Source: Symsagittifera roscoffensis (taxonomy: Eukaryota; Xenacoelomorpha; Acoela; Convolutidae). From it: a stretch of DNA of 64,000 nt. The notes beneath the pieces are model-generated. The model saw only the letters and a program-made list of their open reading frames with translations. It searched no databases and was not told the origin of the DNA. The position numbers were made by a program, and so were the translations under genes. The stretch is from NCBI RefSeq assembly GCF_963678635.1, contig NC_087071.1:47724889-47788888 (forward strand), in the 5' to 3' direction. This document shows positions 11,817 to 22,960 of this stretch, piece by piece (position 1 is the first letter of the stretch; each line of letters starts with the position of its first letter).

Positions 11817-12673
11817 GGTTCGAAAATCACAAAGTTGATGTCGAACAGTCTGAGATTCGAACTTACTCGGATGGGGTTGCCGCAAGTAATCTACCTGGCT
11901 TGCAGGAATCGGATATTCAGTCAAACATGAGTAGGTCTGGTATTGAAGATAGCTATTTTGACGCCAGTTATTCTCAAGCTGAGGAAATGGAAATGGATGT
12001 TGAACTTGCTTCACCCAATGAGCGCGTAATGGGAACGGTGCTTGCACCACCAGAAGAAGCTACAATGGCAGAGACTCCAGATGGAGTAATAAGAAGTGAG
12101 TTACCCATTTATTTCAACGATGAACCCGATGATCTCGACGCAGAGTTCGACTCAGTGCCTATGACTCAAGACAATGAAAATGGATTTGAATGCCAGGCTA
12201 CGTTTCAAAGTCTTGGGAATGGACAGACTTCTGAAAGGAGACAATATTTCGATCTCATTCTTTATGTTCATTGGCTCATACAGACACTCGATGATTTTTA
12301 CAAGCTGCTCGAAAAACTGGCTGGTCTTTTGTTCGGACCGGAATCGTATAGGTTTCAAGGCCCCCCAAAAGTACGATTTTACTTCACAGACATTGACTAT
12401 GAAAAAAAAAGATGGAACTATGAGCTGGAGTTTGGTGATGAAACAGGATTAGACGAATCGTTGGCACCGGAAGTCAGAAAGAAATCGATGAAAACTCCAA
12501 GCCTCATCTATACGTTCGGGGCTTTATCTCTTCAATGCTACGGTAAACGTCAAAGCAACTTCGAGTTGAACACTGATTTGAAGAATCTTCTAAACCAATA
12601 TAAGAATCCTGTCCCGCAAAAACGACCTACTACTTGTGAAATTTGGGAAAGAATACTCAAGATTGAGATTTAG
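11817..12673 (+). CDS. Unrecognised protein, long terminal exon
   Basis: Open for 284 codons to the TAG at 12,671-12,673. There is no ATG at the 5' edge: the frame opens from a TTG region, and an AG at 11,815-11,816 after a T-rich stretch suggests an internal or last exon starting here. The first 125 residues are acidic and low in complexity (many Glu, Asp, Ser, Met). Residues about 140-172 form a strongly hydrophobic, helix-prone segment (around FDLILYVHWLIQTLDDFYKL). The rest is a mixed, globular-looking domain with a VRFYFTDIDYE strand-like stretch. I recognise no family. AATAAA signals follow at 12,959 and 13,266. A truncated copy of its first 109 bp lies at 5,832, and an exon-like relic lies upstream at 9,430. 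This is the best candidate for an intact host gene part in the window. Confidence 0.6.
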
Positions 12674-14220
12674 TTTTTCGACGGGGGAATCAGTCAATTG
12701 CAAGGTTAAAGGAAGATTTTTATGGATGAACTTGCGTTTTTGTCAGCCCCGTCCCAGAGAAAGTTCCTCAATTAATTGATCTAGTTTGATTTTTGGCAGG
12801 ATGAAGTTCGTTTAAATGTTAAGGACTGTCGAAGTGCTTTTGATTTTTTTTGTTTCCTGTCAGTTATATGTGCTGTAACTTGCCTTGCTTTCTTGCCATT
12901 TAAATGTCACAATTAATTCATGATGGTCATATCAATTATTCCTATATAAGTTTTATCTAATAAAAAATGTGCTAAATCGTTCCAAAGATGTTTTGTGAGA
13001 GAAATCTGGCGCACATTACTACGTAGATGAAAGTGATGAATAGCTGACATCCGATTGACACATTTAGCTAGTATGACATTTGAAAAATTGATTGAAAAGT
13101 TGTTTCTATGATTCAGTTTGCATTTCTCTGACAGCCTTGTTTCCATTTCTATTCTGATGCAATAATGTATTCCATTTCTAGAGTGGAATAGATTTTTAGG
13201 TCCTTCATTCTATCATTTTTGAATTGAAAATCGTTAACAGTTTTTTAAAATTGATCTATTTGTTCAATAAAATTTAATTTGTCTTCAAAAGTTGAGATTT
13301 TAATCCAACAATTGTAAATTATTTTGAGTGCATTTTTTTCATTGTAAAAAATGCGAAAGGTTTATTTCTTGATGATCGAATAGTTAGAAAAATTACTGAA
13401 AGTTTGGAAGTTTGTTTCAAATGTAGAACTGAACTTCAGTGTTGACATTTTCAAATTAAAAATTAGAAGTTTGGAATTTTCAATTGAAAGTTTGTTTTCT
13501 GCTTTCTTAATGCGCACCGAAAGTTATAAAATCGCTGGAAAGTATGGTACTTCAAAATAATTGGATGTTGTTGGCTTGCTGAGCATTGATGTTTGAACAC
13601 TTCGCAGGTGACTTGAAAACTAAAAAATGGTTATCATTTCGAAAGGGTTTTCTACCGTTTCCCCCCGACCTAGCATATAAGTTTTTTTACGGGTATAGGG
13701 TTGATTTTACAAAGTTGTCTATGAGGGCCAAATATTTTAGCAATGAGACGATCAGCTCTTACGTGACCATTGTACAATACGAATCCAAACAGCTAGGTGG
13801 GGCAGGGGGGGTTTGTTGAGGGACGGTAGGAGAACCGGTAAACGTATAACCTGAGTTATGTTTAAGGTTTATAACTCATAGAGTAATTTCGGATAGGGTA
13901 CACCGTCTGCTCGTCACGCTATCTTATTTTCGGCCGGATAGATTCGTGCAACTTCTTAGTCTAATACCGATCCTAATCTTACTCTTATATCTACTAGCCT
14001 CAGGGTGTTTAACTAGTCTCTGCTAGGCTCAATAGATCTAGAGTATACTAGTTTTATTGCGGCTGCTGAAGTTCTCGAGGAGAGGTAACTAATTTCTAAG
14101 TTAAATTCAAATATCTCTGGTGCTGAAAGTAAAAGTAATTTCAGCACTTACAAATAAGTGGGTTGTTAGTTAGATGGATTATGATTGGTTAATATTAAAT
14201 ATTTTACAGTGATAAAATAT
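12674..14220. other. 3' flank and intergenic DNA
   Basis: Holds candidate polyadenylation signals and otherwise AT-rich DNA up to 13,580. A 77-codon plus-strand frame at 13,586-13,819, ending in a G-rich tract, has no recognisable features. Bases 13,820-14,110 are less AT-rich but show no frame. Confidence 0.45.
12959..12964 (+). promoter_or_regulatory. Candidate polyadenylation signal AATAAA
   Basis: First AATAAA after the stop codon at 12,673, about 290 bp downstream. A second one lies at 13,266-13,271. Choice between them is not possible from sequence alone. Confidence 0.35.
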
Positions 14221-15000
14221 CTAATTTATACGAAATAATGAAATGTAGTTTGAATCAGGTTCCATCCATCCGGGGTTTACAGAGTTTTTGAGTTTTATCT
14301 CTTTTCTTCTGCAATTGAAGGATGGATGATGAACGTTGGTATTTGGCGAACATATTTCTTGTCCGGTTTCTCCTTGAAGAGAAACGTTCCAGAACACTGG
14401 AATGATGGACATGAAGTTATCGTCTTGTCGTTCGACAACGAATGCGATCTCCAATGAAATCAATCCGATTTCAAAATGGTTTGCTATGTCAGGTTTCTCT
14501 GTATTAGTGGAGAACTGTCTTGTGTTCAGCCTCGTTTGGGAATGGCGTGAAATTCGTGTTTGGAAGGGATGCCTTGTAAGTCGGATCAGGCGATTGAATG
14601 AAAACACTGAAAAGGTTAGTACTGCTTTCTCATTTTATGAATTTATTGCTTGAAATTTGAATTTTACTACATTTGGGGAAATTGTAAATTATAAATTTTC
14701 ATCGTATATTAATTTTACTGCTTCTGGGGAAATAATTTATAAATGAGATTAGTACATTGGGTATTAATTTTACTACGTTATTTAGTGCGAAAAATTTAGT
14801 ATAACAAAATAGTTTTAGCAAATAAGTTTTAGCAAAACAAATTACTAGTTTTATATTCTAATTTAACAAATTTGTATATTTCTTTTTCTGTTTTTGTAGA
14901 TGATGGTGGTAAAAAGACTAAAAAGAGAATTTAAACATTTATAAAAAATGGTTAGTACAATTCGAATTTATTAGTTAAATTTATTTTAATTATACTTACC
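14221..15000. other. Boundary region with weak exon-like sequence
   Basis: A plus-strand frame at 14,402-14,612 ends at a good donor-like GAAAAG|GTTAGT, and a shorter piece after tttttgtag at 14,901 ends at another GTTAGT near 14,947. Neither has a recognisable product, and the minus strand is also open over 14,221-14,607. Between them a stretch of about 60 bp (attttactac ... ggggaaat) is repeated imperfectly. The 3' end of the provirus to the right must lie in or near this region, but I see no LTR. Confidence 0.25.
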
Positions 15001-15870
15001 TTAGTCATCGGGAAAAAAGCCATGGGGGAAGATTTCGTGAATCAAATCGGATGTTGTTAGTAATTTGGCTAGTATGCGAATGACGTTTTTAGTTTGTAGC
15101 AGTGGCCAAAGCAATTGAAGTGCTTTGATGGTGTTTAGTACTTCGGTGCCTACTGCGAACTCATGAGGTGTGTTTTGTATTAGGTTGTAAATTTTGTGAT
15201 TATATTTAGTATTGTGAATGAATTCTAGTATGGGAATTTCAATAGGTTGGATGAACTCATGCGGGCTAATGAAGGGTCTTGATTCTTCATCATTGAAGGT
15301 CTTCGTGAGGGGACAGAGTATATACATTTGGGTAATGGGATCGTAGTTACGGAGGATGCCGTGGAGGTTAGTATTTTTAATGCAATATGTAAAATGAAGA
15401 AAAAATGGTGACGTGTATTGCGAGTTAACGAACTGTGGTTTTGTATATAACGATAATGTGTAAGTATGTGTTTGTTTAGTGCGTAACATTATGTCATGGG
15501 AACAGTGCAAATCGCGTTCTTGTGATGAAAAAAAAAGAAAGGTTAGTGAAAATAACTGAAATTTATCATAGAAGCTTTCGTATGCTTGGATGTCAATTAG
15601 TGCTTCAGAAACTATATGGTCGTGCTTTTTATCAAAAATATTAAGTGTAAAAAGGTATGGTGTTTTAATAAAAAATTTTTCGGTTAGTTGTGGGTTTGCA
15701 AAACGGTCTTCATCTAAAAATTGATCTTGGTTAGGGCGTATGATGTTGTGGTCGTAGTATTCAATGGAGAAATCGTTAGCTCGGGGTGCGGTGAATGTTA
15801 TTAGTAACTTTTTAAATCCAATATATATAAATTGTCGAGGTGTTAGTAGTGTTGTGAGTCTATACAGTAG
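15001..15870 (-). pseudogene. Unidentified 3' accessory ORF of the provirus
   Basis: Two minus-strand frames, joined by one shift near 15,510, give about 290 residues of normal-looking composition: mixed polar and hydrophobic, several His and Tyr, a C-terminal Leu/Ile-rich helix, and the end HGFFPDD just before a stop at 15,001. It lies downstream of env, where simple errantiviruses usually have only the 3' LTR, so it may be an extra gene of this lineage. I recognise no domain. It could also be a host gene on the minus strand next to the provirus. Confidence 0.45.
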
Positions 15871-16029
15871 ATTTTTGCTTCTTTAATTATCATCATGTGC
15901 ATTAGTGAGTGGTATAGAAAGAGGGTTGCTATAGTGGTAATACGCTGCTCAATGAAGTGTTGGCATTAAAATGTGCTCATCAACAAAATGTCTTGTGTCA
16001 TTAGTAATGGTGGTAGATGTATTTTAAGT

Positions 16030-16851
16030 TTATTGTGGAAACGAGGGTAAGGTTATTTGAAGGAAGTTCTTTGTATTTGTGTGTTCTGGGTGGGTGATAT
16101 ACTCTTCGGCTGTTCCGGGTTTGATTGTGAATGGGTGATTTGGGAACTTTCGTTTAAAAGTGCAGTAAGCTCGGTTAGTGCTAGTGGATGTTTCACAAGA
16201 TGTGGATGATTGAGCTAATGATGGGGTGTAATCTGATAGCGGTGTAGGCGTTGGTGGATTTGATGATGTTGCTGTGGATGACAATTGGTGGATGTTAATA
16301 GTGTGGGGGTATGTTAATTGTTGTTGTAATGTAATAAAATTATCGAGCTCTTCGGAGATTTGGACAGTATCTGGGGAGTTATTATTTGATATTTCAGAAG
16401 TGAATGGGGAATAGGTTGGGGTTACTTGGGAAGCATAAGATGGAGTGGAAATGGATGGGAGTGGATGACTGGCTTGGATGGGTTGAAAGGGAGTTGTGAA
16501 AAAACTGAGGGGTTGGTCTGGGCATGGGTAAAGGGAGATGGTTCGGAGTTTGCAAATTCGTCAGGAGTTTCGATGTCGGAGTTGTTAAATTGTGAGATGG
16601 TATGAAAAACTGAAATACCGGAGTTAGTGTCTGAATTCGTGCTTGATGGTACTTTAATAACTGGGAAATTGGGTGGCGGGAAAGCGAAAAGTGGAATAAT
16701 TGGGATTGGATTCTGGAGGTTGGCTGTGTGGGAATTTGAGCGATGGAGGGCTCCAATTTGTCGGCTCATCGTGGGCTAAAAAAATGATTATGTTGAGACT
16801 GAAAAGTGGTGGTATGGGGTTGTTCAATAATTTGTTCATACGTATTATCAT
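16030..16851 (-). pseudogene. Ser/Pro/Thr-rich low-complexity ORF after env
   Basis: Overlapping minus-strand frames over about 800 bp are rich in Ser, Pro, Thr and Asn, with short PxP-like runs. Two frames are open over the same 350 bp at 16,394-16,769, so which one was translated is unclear. The composition resembles the spacer at 19.3-20.2 kb. It may be the cytoplasmic tail or a follow-on ORF of the Env region, or a disordered accessory protein. Confidence 0.35.
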
Positions 16852-16911
16852 TTTGTGAATGATTTGTCGTTGTGTTGAATGGGGCTTTGTGCTGTGTTCC
16901 TGAAATTTGGA

Positions 16912-17502
16912 TTATTGGTGATTGCTAAGGTTCGGAAATTTCGGGGGAACTAATGATAATGGATGGTTTTGTGGTAGGGCCGGTACTTGTGGTGCTGTAG
17001 GTGTTGTGTCTGTATTATAATGTTCTTCGTCGTATGTATTCGGTCTTGTGGCTAATTTTGTGTTATATTCTTTTATTTGCGCGTCTAAAAGTTTTTTATT
17101 TATTGATGATGAAAATATTCCAAAAAATCCTGCAAATAATATTTGTGCTAGGCTTGCTTGGCAGTTTACTTGTGGGTGTATAGAACATGTGTTATAGATT
17201 CCCTTTAATAGTGAGAAAAGAAATCCTATAAAATTAAACATTGCGTATAAAATAGTCAATCTTTCTAAGATGTAATAGGGCCATCCTAGAAAGGCGAGAA
17301 TTTCGTTTTTTAATGTTACAAAACTAAAATTGTTTATGGGCGAAATATCTTGTGGTCTGTATTTTTCACCGTTTAAATATATGTAATCATTAATATCCTT
17401 AAAATATCCGCTGTAGTCTTGTGCATAAATATCTGCAAATCCTGCGGTTTCGGCAAGTTTTCTTAAATTTTGGTCGATTGATTGTCGTTGTATTGTATCC
17501 AT
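16912..17502 (-). pseudogene. Env-like transmembrane subunit
   Basis: An open frame of 196 codons. Residues about 1-65 are polar with several Asp and Tyr. Residues about 68-100 are a long hydrophobic stretch, followed by two Cys (about 106 and 114) and a second membrane-like stretch at about 117-134, then a polar Pro/Thr-rich tail. Following the Cys-containing ORF upstream, this fits the membrane-anchoring end of an Env-type glycoprotein. It is the longest unbroken env piece. Which fusion-protein class it belongs to cannot be told from the motifs visible. Confidence 0.55.
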
Positions 17503-17696
17503 TTGTGTGAGTAATTCTTGAAATTGCTGTGTTCTAATTTGATGTTGTATGTCGGATTTAGAGTATTATCCAATTGGTTGTAATTCAATGTTTGGGTTGC
17601 GAGCGATAGCTCGGATGCTTTCTGGCGAAAACTTTTTTTGTGATTGCATTAATGTAGGATATGGTGTGAGTAGATAGTCTTTATCTTCGTCAGGGT

Positions 17697-18081
17697 TCAA
17701 TTGTACGACATTGTGGCTGTTTTCTGATCCACATGGGACTGTGGTATCCCAAAAATATGTTCGTCTTGAAAGTGTATCGACAAAATGTACTTTATTTTTG
17801 TAGAATCTGGGGAATCTTTTTTAACAACGTTTATCTTCGAAAACATATAAGGGTGATACTTTTTTAGTGCAAGTATAAAACCATAATATGTTTCCTTCAT
17901 AATCAAGAAAATTTAATCTATTTCCCGATAGTAAATATCCTGCGTAGGGTATTTTTAATACTGCTAGTGCTAGTGATTGTAAAATTTGTGTTCTTTCTAA
18001 TTCGCATAGTTGATGAAGTGTTTCTAATTCGGAGAGTGACATTTCTTGAAAAATTCTACTAATTGTGTAGTCTAATTTCAT
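17697..18081 (-). pseudogene. Middle part of the Env-like glycoprotein, frameshifted
   Basis: Two overlapping minus frames (17,821-18,081 and 17,697-17,906) continue the protein between the Cys-containing N-terminal ORF and the membrane-spanning ORF. The first has a Leu-rich heptad-like stretch (around SELETLHQLCELER) that could form a coiled coil, as in many fusion subunits. At least one frameshift lies near 17,830-17,900, and a stop near 17,570 separates it from the membrane part. Confidence 0.5.
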
Positions 18082-18083
18082 GT

Positions 18084-19287
18084 CTAGGTGAATATCCTAA
18101 TGCATGTTTCCAAAGTAGTTGACTGGGACGCAGTGTGTGCCGTCGTTTCTATAGTGACCTGTTGCATACGGGTCAAACTTAGATTTACCAGTGGTCGTGT
18201 CGAAATCTTTTTGTATTCGACAAGTATTTCTGAATATTGTGTTTTGTAGAGTGAGTTTGTATATTTACAAGCGAATTCTGTTTCTTGATAGATCTGAAAA
18301 CGTGTTAATTTATTTTCTATATCGTGTGAATTTTTGAATTTTTTGCTTCGTTTGTGAGATGGGTTCACTTGTTCGTATGTAATTGATTCGATAAAATATT
18401 TTTCATGAATTTTTATCATTCGAGCGTGTATTTTTGCTACTCGAAATGTTGTGCATGTATCTTCGGGAAACCAAACAATTATTGCCTGGGTTCTAGTTGT
18501 GGGGTCACAATAACCTTGATCGTTTTTACAGGGTAATCTAATTCCTTGACAGATCTTTGTGTTGTCAGATAAATCTCGTGTGAGTTGTATTTTTTCAATT
18601 TGTATTTTCCAATCAAAAAACATTTTTTCTTGATAGCCTTTATTTTTTGTGCCGGCTTTGCAGTTTGAAGGGTTTTTTATTCCAATATGTGGTATCCAAT
18701 ATGTATCGTGTATATCATAGGTTAATCGTCCGTGTGCGCCATTATATGGGTGTTTTTCGTCTAATTTAATATGTCTTTGATATCGTTCAAGTTCTGCTTG
18801 GTGTACAGAATCTGCAAAGACTTGGAAATTAACTATTTTCATATCTGAGTGTTTATTTTTTGTTATGTTCAATCTGAGTAGTTCATTTTTACAATCATCG
18901 GGGTTGAGATGTAAAAGTCTTTCTATATTGCTTTGATAAAATGATTGGTGATCAAGTCGGTTTTTATTTCCGTTGGAAACTTGTGAACACTGTACTTTCT
19001 TTTCGGAAAATGTTGCTGTAAATTTATATCCTGTGATTGTCGTTGCTCGGGCTTTCGAATATAATGTTGCCATTACATTTGTAGTTTCTATAGCTTGTGG
19101 TTCTGATTCGCATTGTGTTACTTGGTTTAATGCATGTTTGTGTAGTGTTTTTTTGTTCGTTTTCTTCACAATCATAGTGTGTTACTAATAAATCCTGAGG
19201 TCCTGTGCAAAGAGATGGATTTGTATTTTGTTCTGAAAACATTAGAAAAAGGATGTGTTGAAACGTAAATATCTTTAAAAGATACAT
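18084..19287 (-). pseudogene. Env-like surface glycoprotein, N-terminal part
   Basis: Starts at an ATG at 19,285-19,287 with a short hydrophobic signal-peptide-like stretch of about 16 residues. A Cys-containing ectodomain follows in two frames (shift near 19,130-19,170). The main frame, 18,084-19,175, gives 363 codons with about eight spaced Cys, several N-x-S/T sites, and basic and aromatic stretches. Size, position downstream of pol and the secreted, Cys-bearing look support a retroviral-type Env surface part. It overlaps the spacer ORF by a few bases. Expression in this class usually needs a spliced RNA; I cannot place the splice sites with confidence. Confidence 0.6.
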
Positions 19288-20194
19288 GTGTATGATAATC
19301 CGGCGTATGGGTTATAAAATGTGATATATCCAATTGTGTTTTTGGTGTATCTATCGTATTTATATATTACTTCTGTTGTTATGAATGGGATTGGTAGTGA
19401 CTGAGCTGTTATATTTGGTGGACTTAAGGGAAAGGGATGTTGTACAATATTGTTAAGTTTATCTGTGATTTCAGACTTTAATTGAAGACTGTTTTGTTGA
19501 AGTATCTGAACGTTAAGTTCTCGAGTATCTTCGTGGATATCTTGTCTATTTTGTAGTTTATTAAGTGCCCAACTGTGAAGTCGGTGGCTTTCGCTATGTT
19601 GTCCGAATAGTGGGGGAGGTGCTACGAATGTATTCCAATCTAATCGTAGGGGTATATTTGTTGATTGTTCTCTGTATCGAGCGTCAAGATTGTTTGGAGA
19701 ATTTAAAGGGAAAAATGATGGTGATATTTGACTATTGATGATGGTGTTCAGGGGAGTGATAATGTTTCTGGTAAGGATGATAGTGTTGTATCTGATGAAG
19801 TATCTATTGGGTCGTTTACTAAGTTTGGCTCTACTTGCGGATAAGATTGTGTTGCCCAATAAGGTAGTCGTTCGGTGGTGTTAGGGGGGTTAAAAGGATT
19901 TTCACGTATTTGTGCGGATGTTGGTGTTGATACTAGATAGTCTGAGGGAATATTAGGTGTACTTTACTGTGATGTAAGTGTAGGGGTGTCTGGTATTGTT
20001 ATACTAGAGGTTTCTGAACTTGATGGTGTTGGTGATTGAGGAATGCTAAAAGTAACTCTGGGAGTTTGAAAATTTCTATTTCGTCTTGGGTGTATAATGT
20101 GTCTATTGACTCCAACTGTATTTTGATTTTGGCTAATATGTCTGATTCGATTTAAATCTTGTTCTAATGTGAGGTACAAATTATGTTGGTTCAC
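19275..20194 (-). pseudogene. Spacer ORFs between pol and env
   Basis: Two minus frames (19,275-19,859 and 19,964-20,194) with a gap of about 100 bp. The upstream one is rich in Ser, Thr and Pro. The downstream one has 194 codons, is mixed in composition and ends in a Tyr-rich stretch just inside the Env start. Function unknown. They could be a separate small gene or the remains of an intron-bearing leader for env. Confidence 0.35.
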
Positions 20195-20410
20195 TTAGTG
20201 ATGCTTGTCGTTGAACTGGTTCTAGTGGTTCAGATAAGCGGGCGTGTTGTTCAAAAGTGTACGGGTTATCTTGAAATGAAATACGTGTGGATGTTTGGGG
20301 GTTTTGGGTAGTTGTAGGTATTGTTAGGTTTTCTTGGGGAGATGTCGGTGAAGACTGCTTTAGTGGTGGTTGGTTAGCAATTTTGGAAGTGTGTCCAATG
20401 TATATAGTTT

Positions 20411-20599
20411 TTAGTGGAAAGATTTATGTTTATTATAATGTTCTTCGATGAATAAATTTAAAAGGTTTGTTGCTAAAGCGAATGTGACTATTGCTTTCTT
20501 TACACATTTGCACATTGTCATAATTAGGGATGATAAAAATGTTATGAAAATCATGAATAATAAAAAAGCATCTGTTCTACTAAAAATTGTTCGTATCAT
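20411..20599 (-). pseudogene. Small ORF with one membrane segment
   Basis: 62 codons, with a hydrophobic stretch at residues about 12-31 followed by a Cys-Lys-Cys-Val-Lys-Lys basic turn and a second mildly hydrophobic helix. It lies between pol and env. It may be a small membrane protein or a mis-framed fragment. Confidence 0.3.
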
Positions 20600-21439
20600 T
20601 TAAATAGACTTTAAGTTATCGTACCTGTGGATGTGGTCAATGAGTTGGGAAAGTTGTAAATATATTGCAAATAGGACGTAGAAAATTAAAATTATGTTGC
20701 AAAAAATTATTAAAAGAATAGTAAGAGCTTCGAAAGTTTCAAGAAAAAATGTTATCAAAAGTTTAAAGAGAAGAAAAAAATTTATGAAAAAATTTAGAAT
20801 TAAGTTTTTTTAGAGTTGCGACTGTCAAGGAGGAAAGCATTTAAGGAATGATTCGTTCGTCGAATGTTTTTTGAATTTCTGGGGCGAAAATCAAGCGTGG
20901 TCGGATTATTTATTGATTTTTTGACAAGTGGGTTGAGTTTCCTGAAAAATTTGTTGGGGGCTTATTTTATGGTGCTCGGGAGGTCTTCTTTGCTTTATTT
21001 TTATTTGGTGGGTAATCTGGGGTATTTTTGAAATATTTGTACTTTAGGCCAAATGATCATGGTCTTTTTCTACTTTAGGCTAAGTTGCCATTTTTGGTTG
21101 GAGGGTTTTTGAGGTCTAAGTTGGGAAAATGTTGTTGATCTTTACATTATTAGATAGGGGAGGGTTGATATATTATCGTGATATTTATTTTAGTTGTCAA
21201 GTTTTAGCGAATTGCTTAATGCGTGATGATTCTCTAGCGTGATGATTCTCTATATTCGGATTTTTCTTTTTGTTCTTGTAGCAAGATTTTTTCTATCAAT
21301 TTCCTATTTTTCTTTATTCAGATTTATTTGGATCTGGTGTTTTTATGCTTTTATGAATTGTTTTCTTTTTGACTTTGTCTATGATGATTGTCGTCATTTT
21401 TATTTGTTTTTTGTTCTATTTGTGTTTTGTTTGAATAAC
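20600..21439. other. Non-coding stretch between pol and the env region
   Basis: No minus-strand frame is supported. The plus-strand frame at 21,239-21,445 is a Phe/Tyr/Cys-rich shadow of T-rich DNA. The stretch 20,820-21,190 is G/T-rich on the plus strand. Confidence 0.4.
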
Positions 21440-22520
21440 TTTTAAACCGTTGAAAAAATATATATGGGTTAATTCGCGTAAAGCGTATTCTTTCGGGTAG
21501 TAAGGTAATAAATTGTTACGAGTTTGAGCAATTTCTTTTTTAGTTGAATCTGTGAGTTTATATGTTACTTCAGTGGGTTTAGCAATTATTTGTTATGGTC
21601 TTTTTCGAAGTGGTTGTAATTTTTTGGAAATTCCTTTTTGTTTATTGAAATTTGGTATTAAAAGAAATGATCCGATTTTTAAATCTGTGGCTGGCATAAA
21701 ACGTGAATTAATTTGATTGTTAATGTTTTGCCTTTGTAACAATTTTTTTGTTACTTTTTGGTAGATTTCGTTGTGCTTTTTATCTCTATTTAAAATCCAT
21801 TCGCTATGTGTACCAGAGGCTAATTTGAGAATTTGTGGGTGATGAAAATGATCTTCATCGTGTGTGTGTAGTGGTAGGTTATAGCATATTGAATCTTTAT
21901 TTGGTTTGCAATAACCGTGTGCATTTTTGTGGGCATTTGCTGTGAACATTATTGGTTTTCTTGGTTTTTGGTTAAAAACCATTTCATATGGTGACATTCC
22001 TAAAGTTATCGTTATTTGCGAGTTGTATGCTAAGGGAAATAATTTTCTATCTGCTGACCATTCTGTGTATCGTGTATCATTTCCATTTATCGTGTATCAT
22101 TTCCATTGTCCAAGGTGCGTGAGATGTACGTGGTTTATGTTTAAAGTTATTTAAGTGGCATAGTGTAATGATTTCGTTATTAATGAATTCTGTATCGTTA
22201 TCTGTAGCTAAGATTTCGGGTAACCCAAATTTAGCTATCCAGCGTTCGTAGAGTGTTGTGTAAGCGTAATAAGCATTACAGTGTGGTACTGGGTTGAGTG
22301 CTACGTAGTGCGTAAATGCATCAACAATAACCATAATGTATGAATTTCCTTCAGAGGATGGTGAAATTGGTCTTTTTGTGTCGAATGAAATTCTATGGTT
22401 GAAATATGAACTTTGTCCTTTAAAATCTTGTTTTTGTGCTATTTGTTTTTGATTTGGATAAGATTTGTTCAATTGACATATTATACAGTCATTGCATAAT
22501 ACTTTTATTCAAATTGGGGC
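21440..22520 (-). pseudogene. Integrase with lost catalytic glutamate
   Basis: The N-terminal side keeps a CxxC of the zinc-binding domain just right of 22,472. The core (22,077-22,472) has the first Asp in FDTKRPI (22,380-22,382) and the second in ATDNDTEF (22,200-22,202). The residue 36 positions on, where DD35E integrases have Glu, is His. The frame then stops inside a 20-bp tandem duplication at 22,068-22,107. The next frame (21,593-21,997) holds the C-terminal domain start (SPYEMVF) and a basic tail that continues in another frame to about 21,440. The fold belongs to Ty3-type integrases, but strand transfer would not be expected from this copy. Confidence 0.8.
22068..22107 (-). repeat. 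20-bp tandem duplication in integrase
   Basis: tatcgtgtatcatttccatt occurs twice in a row. Because 20 is not a multiple of three it shifts the integrase frame, and it sits at the position of the catalytic Glu. Confidence 0.9.
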
Positions 22521-22960
22521 GTTTGGAAAATAAAAATTTTGTGTAAAATTCGAGTATGTTTTTTTGCTGATCCAGAGTGTCCTTTTGTGTTTTGCGTATA
22601 GGAGATGTTGAATGCTATTAGTATCATGCTTAAGGGAAAACAGGGGACTTAAGAATCATCTAATTGATATTCTAAAAGATCTGTTATTTCATTTATTGTT
22701 GTGTTATTAAATTTTCGAAAATATCGGAGGAGTGTTTTGTTTCCTAAAATTGTTGTATCAGCTTTTGCTGGTTTTGTTTTGTATTTGTGCCATGATTTTA
22801 GTTGTCTAATTACTGGGTCAAGATTTTGGTATCGCTTTAAAAGTTCAAGTGTTATTTTTTCTGTTGGTGATAGAAAAATATTTTCAATTTCTAGTTTTGA
22901 CAGGGGGATTGTGTCAAGGAGATTAAAAACTTGATTTATCGTGTATTTTGAGTCATTTGT

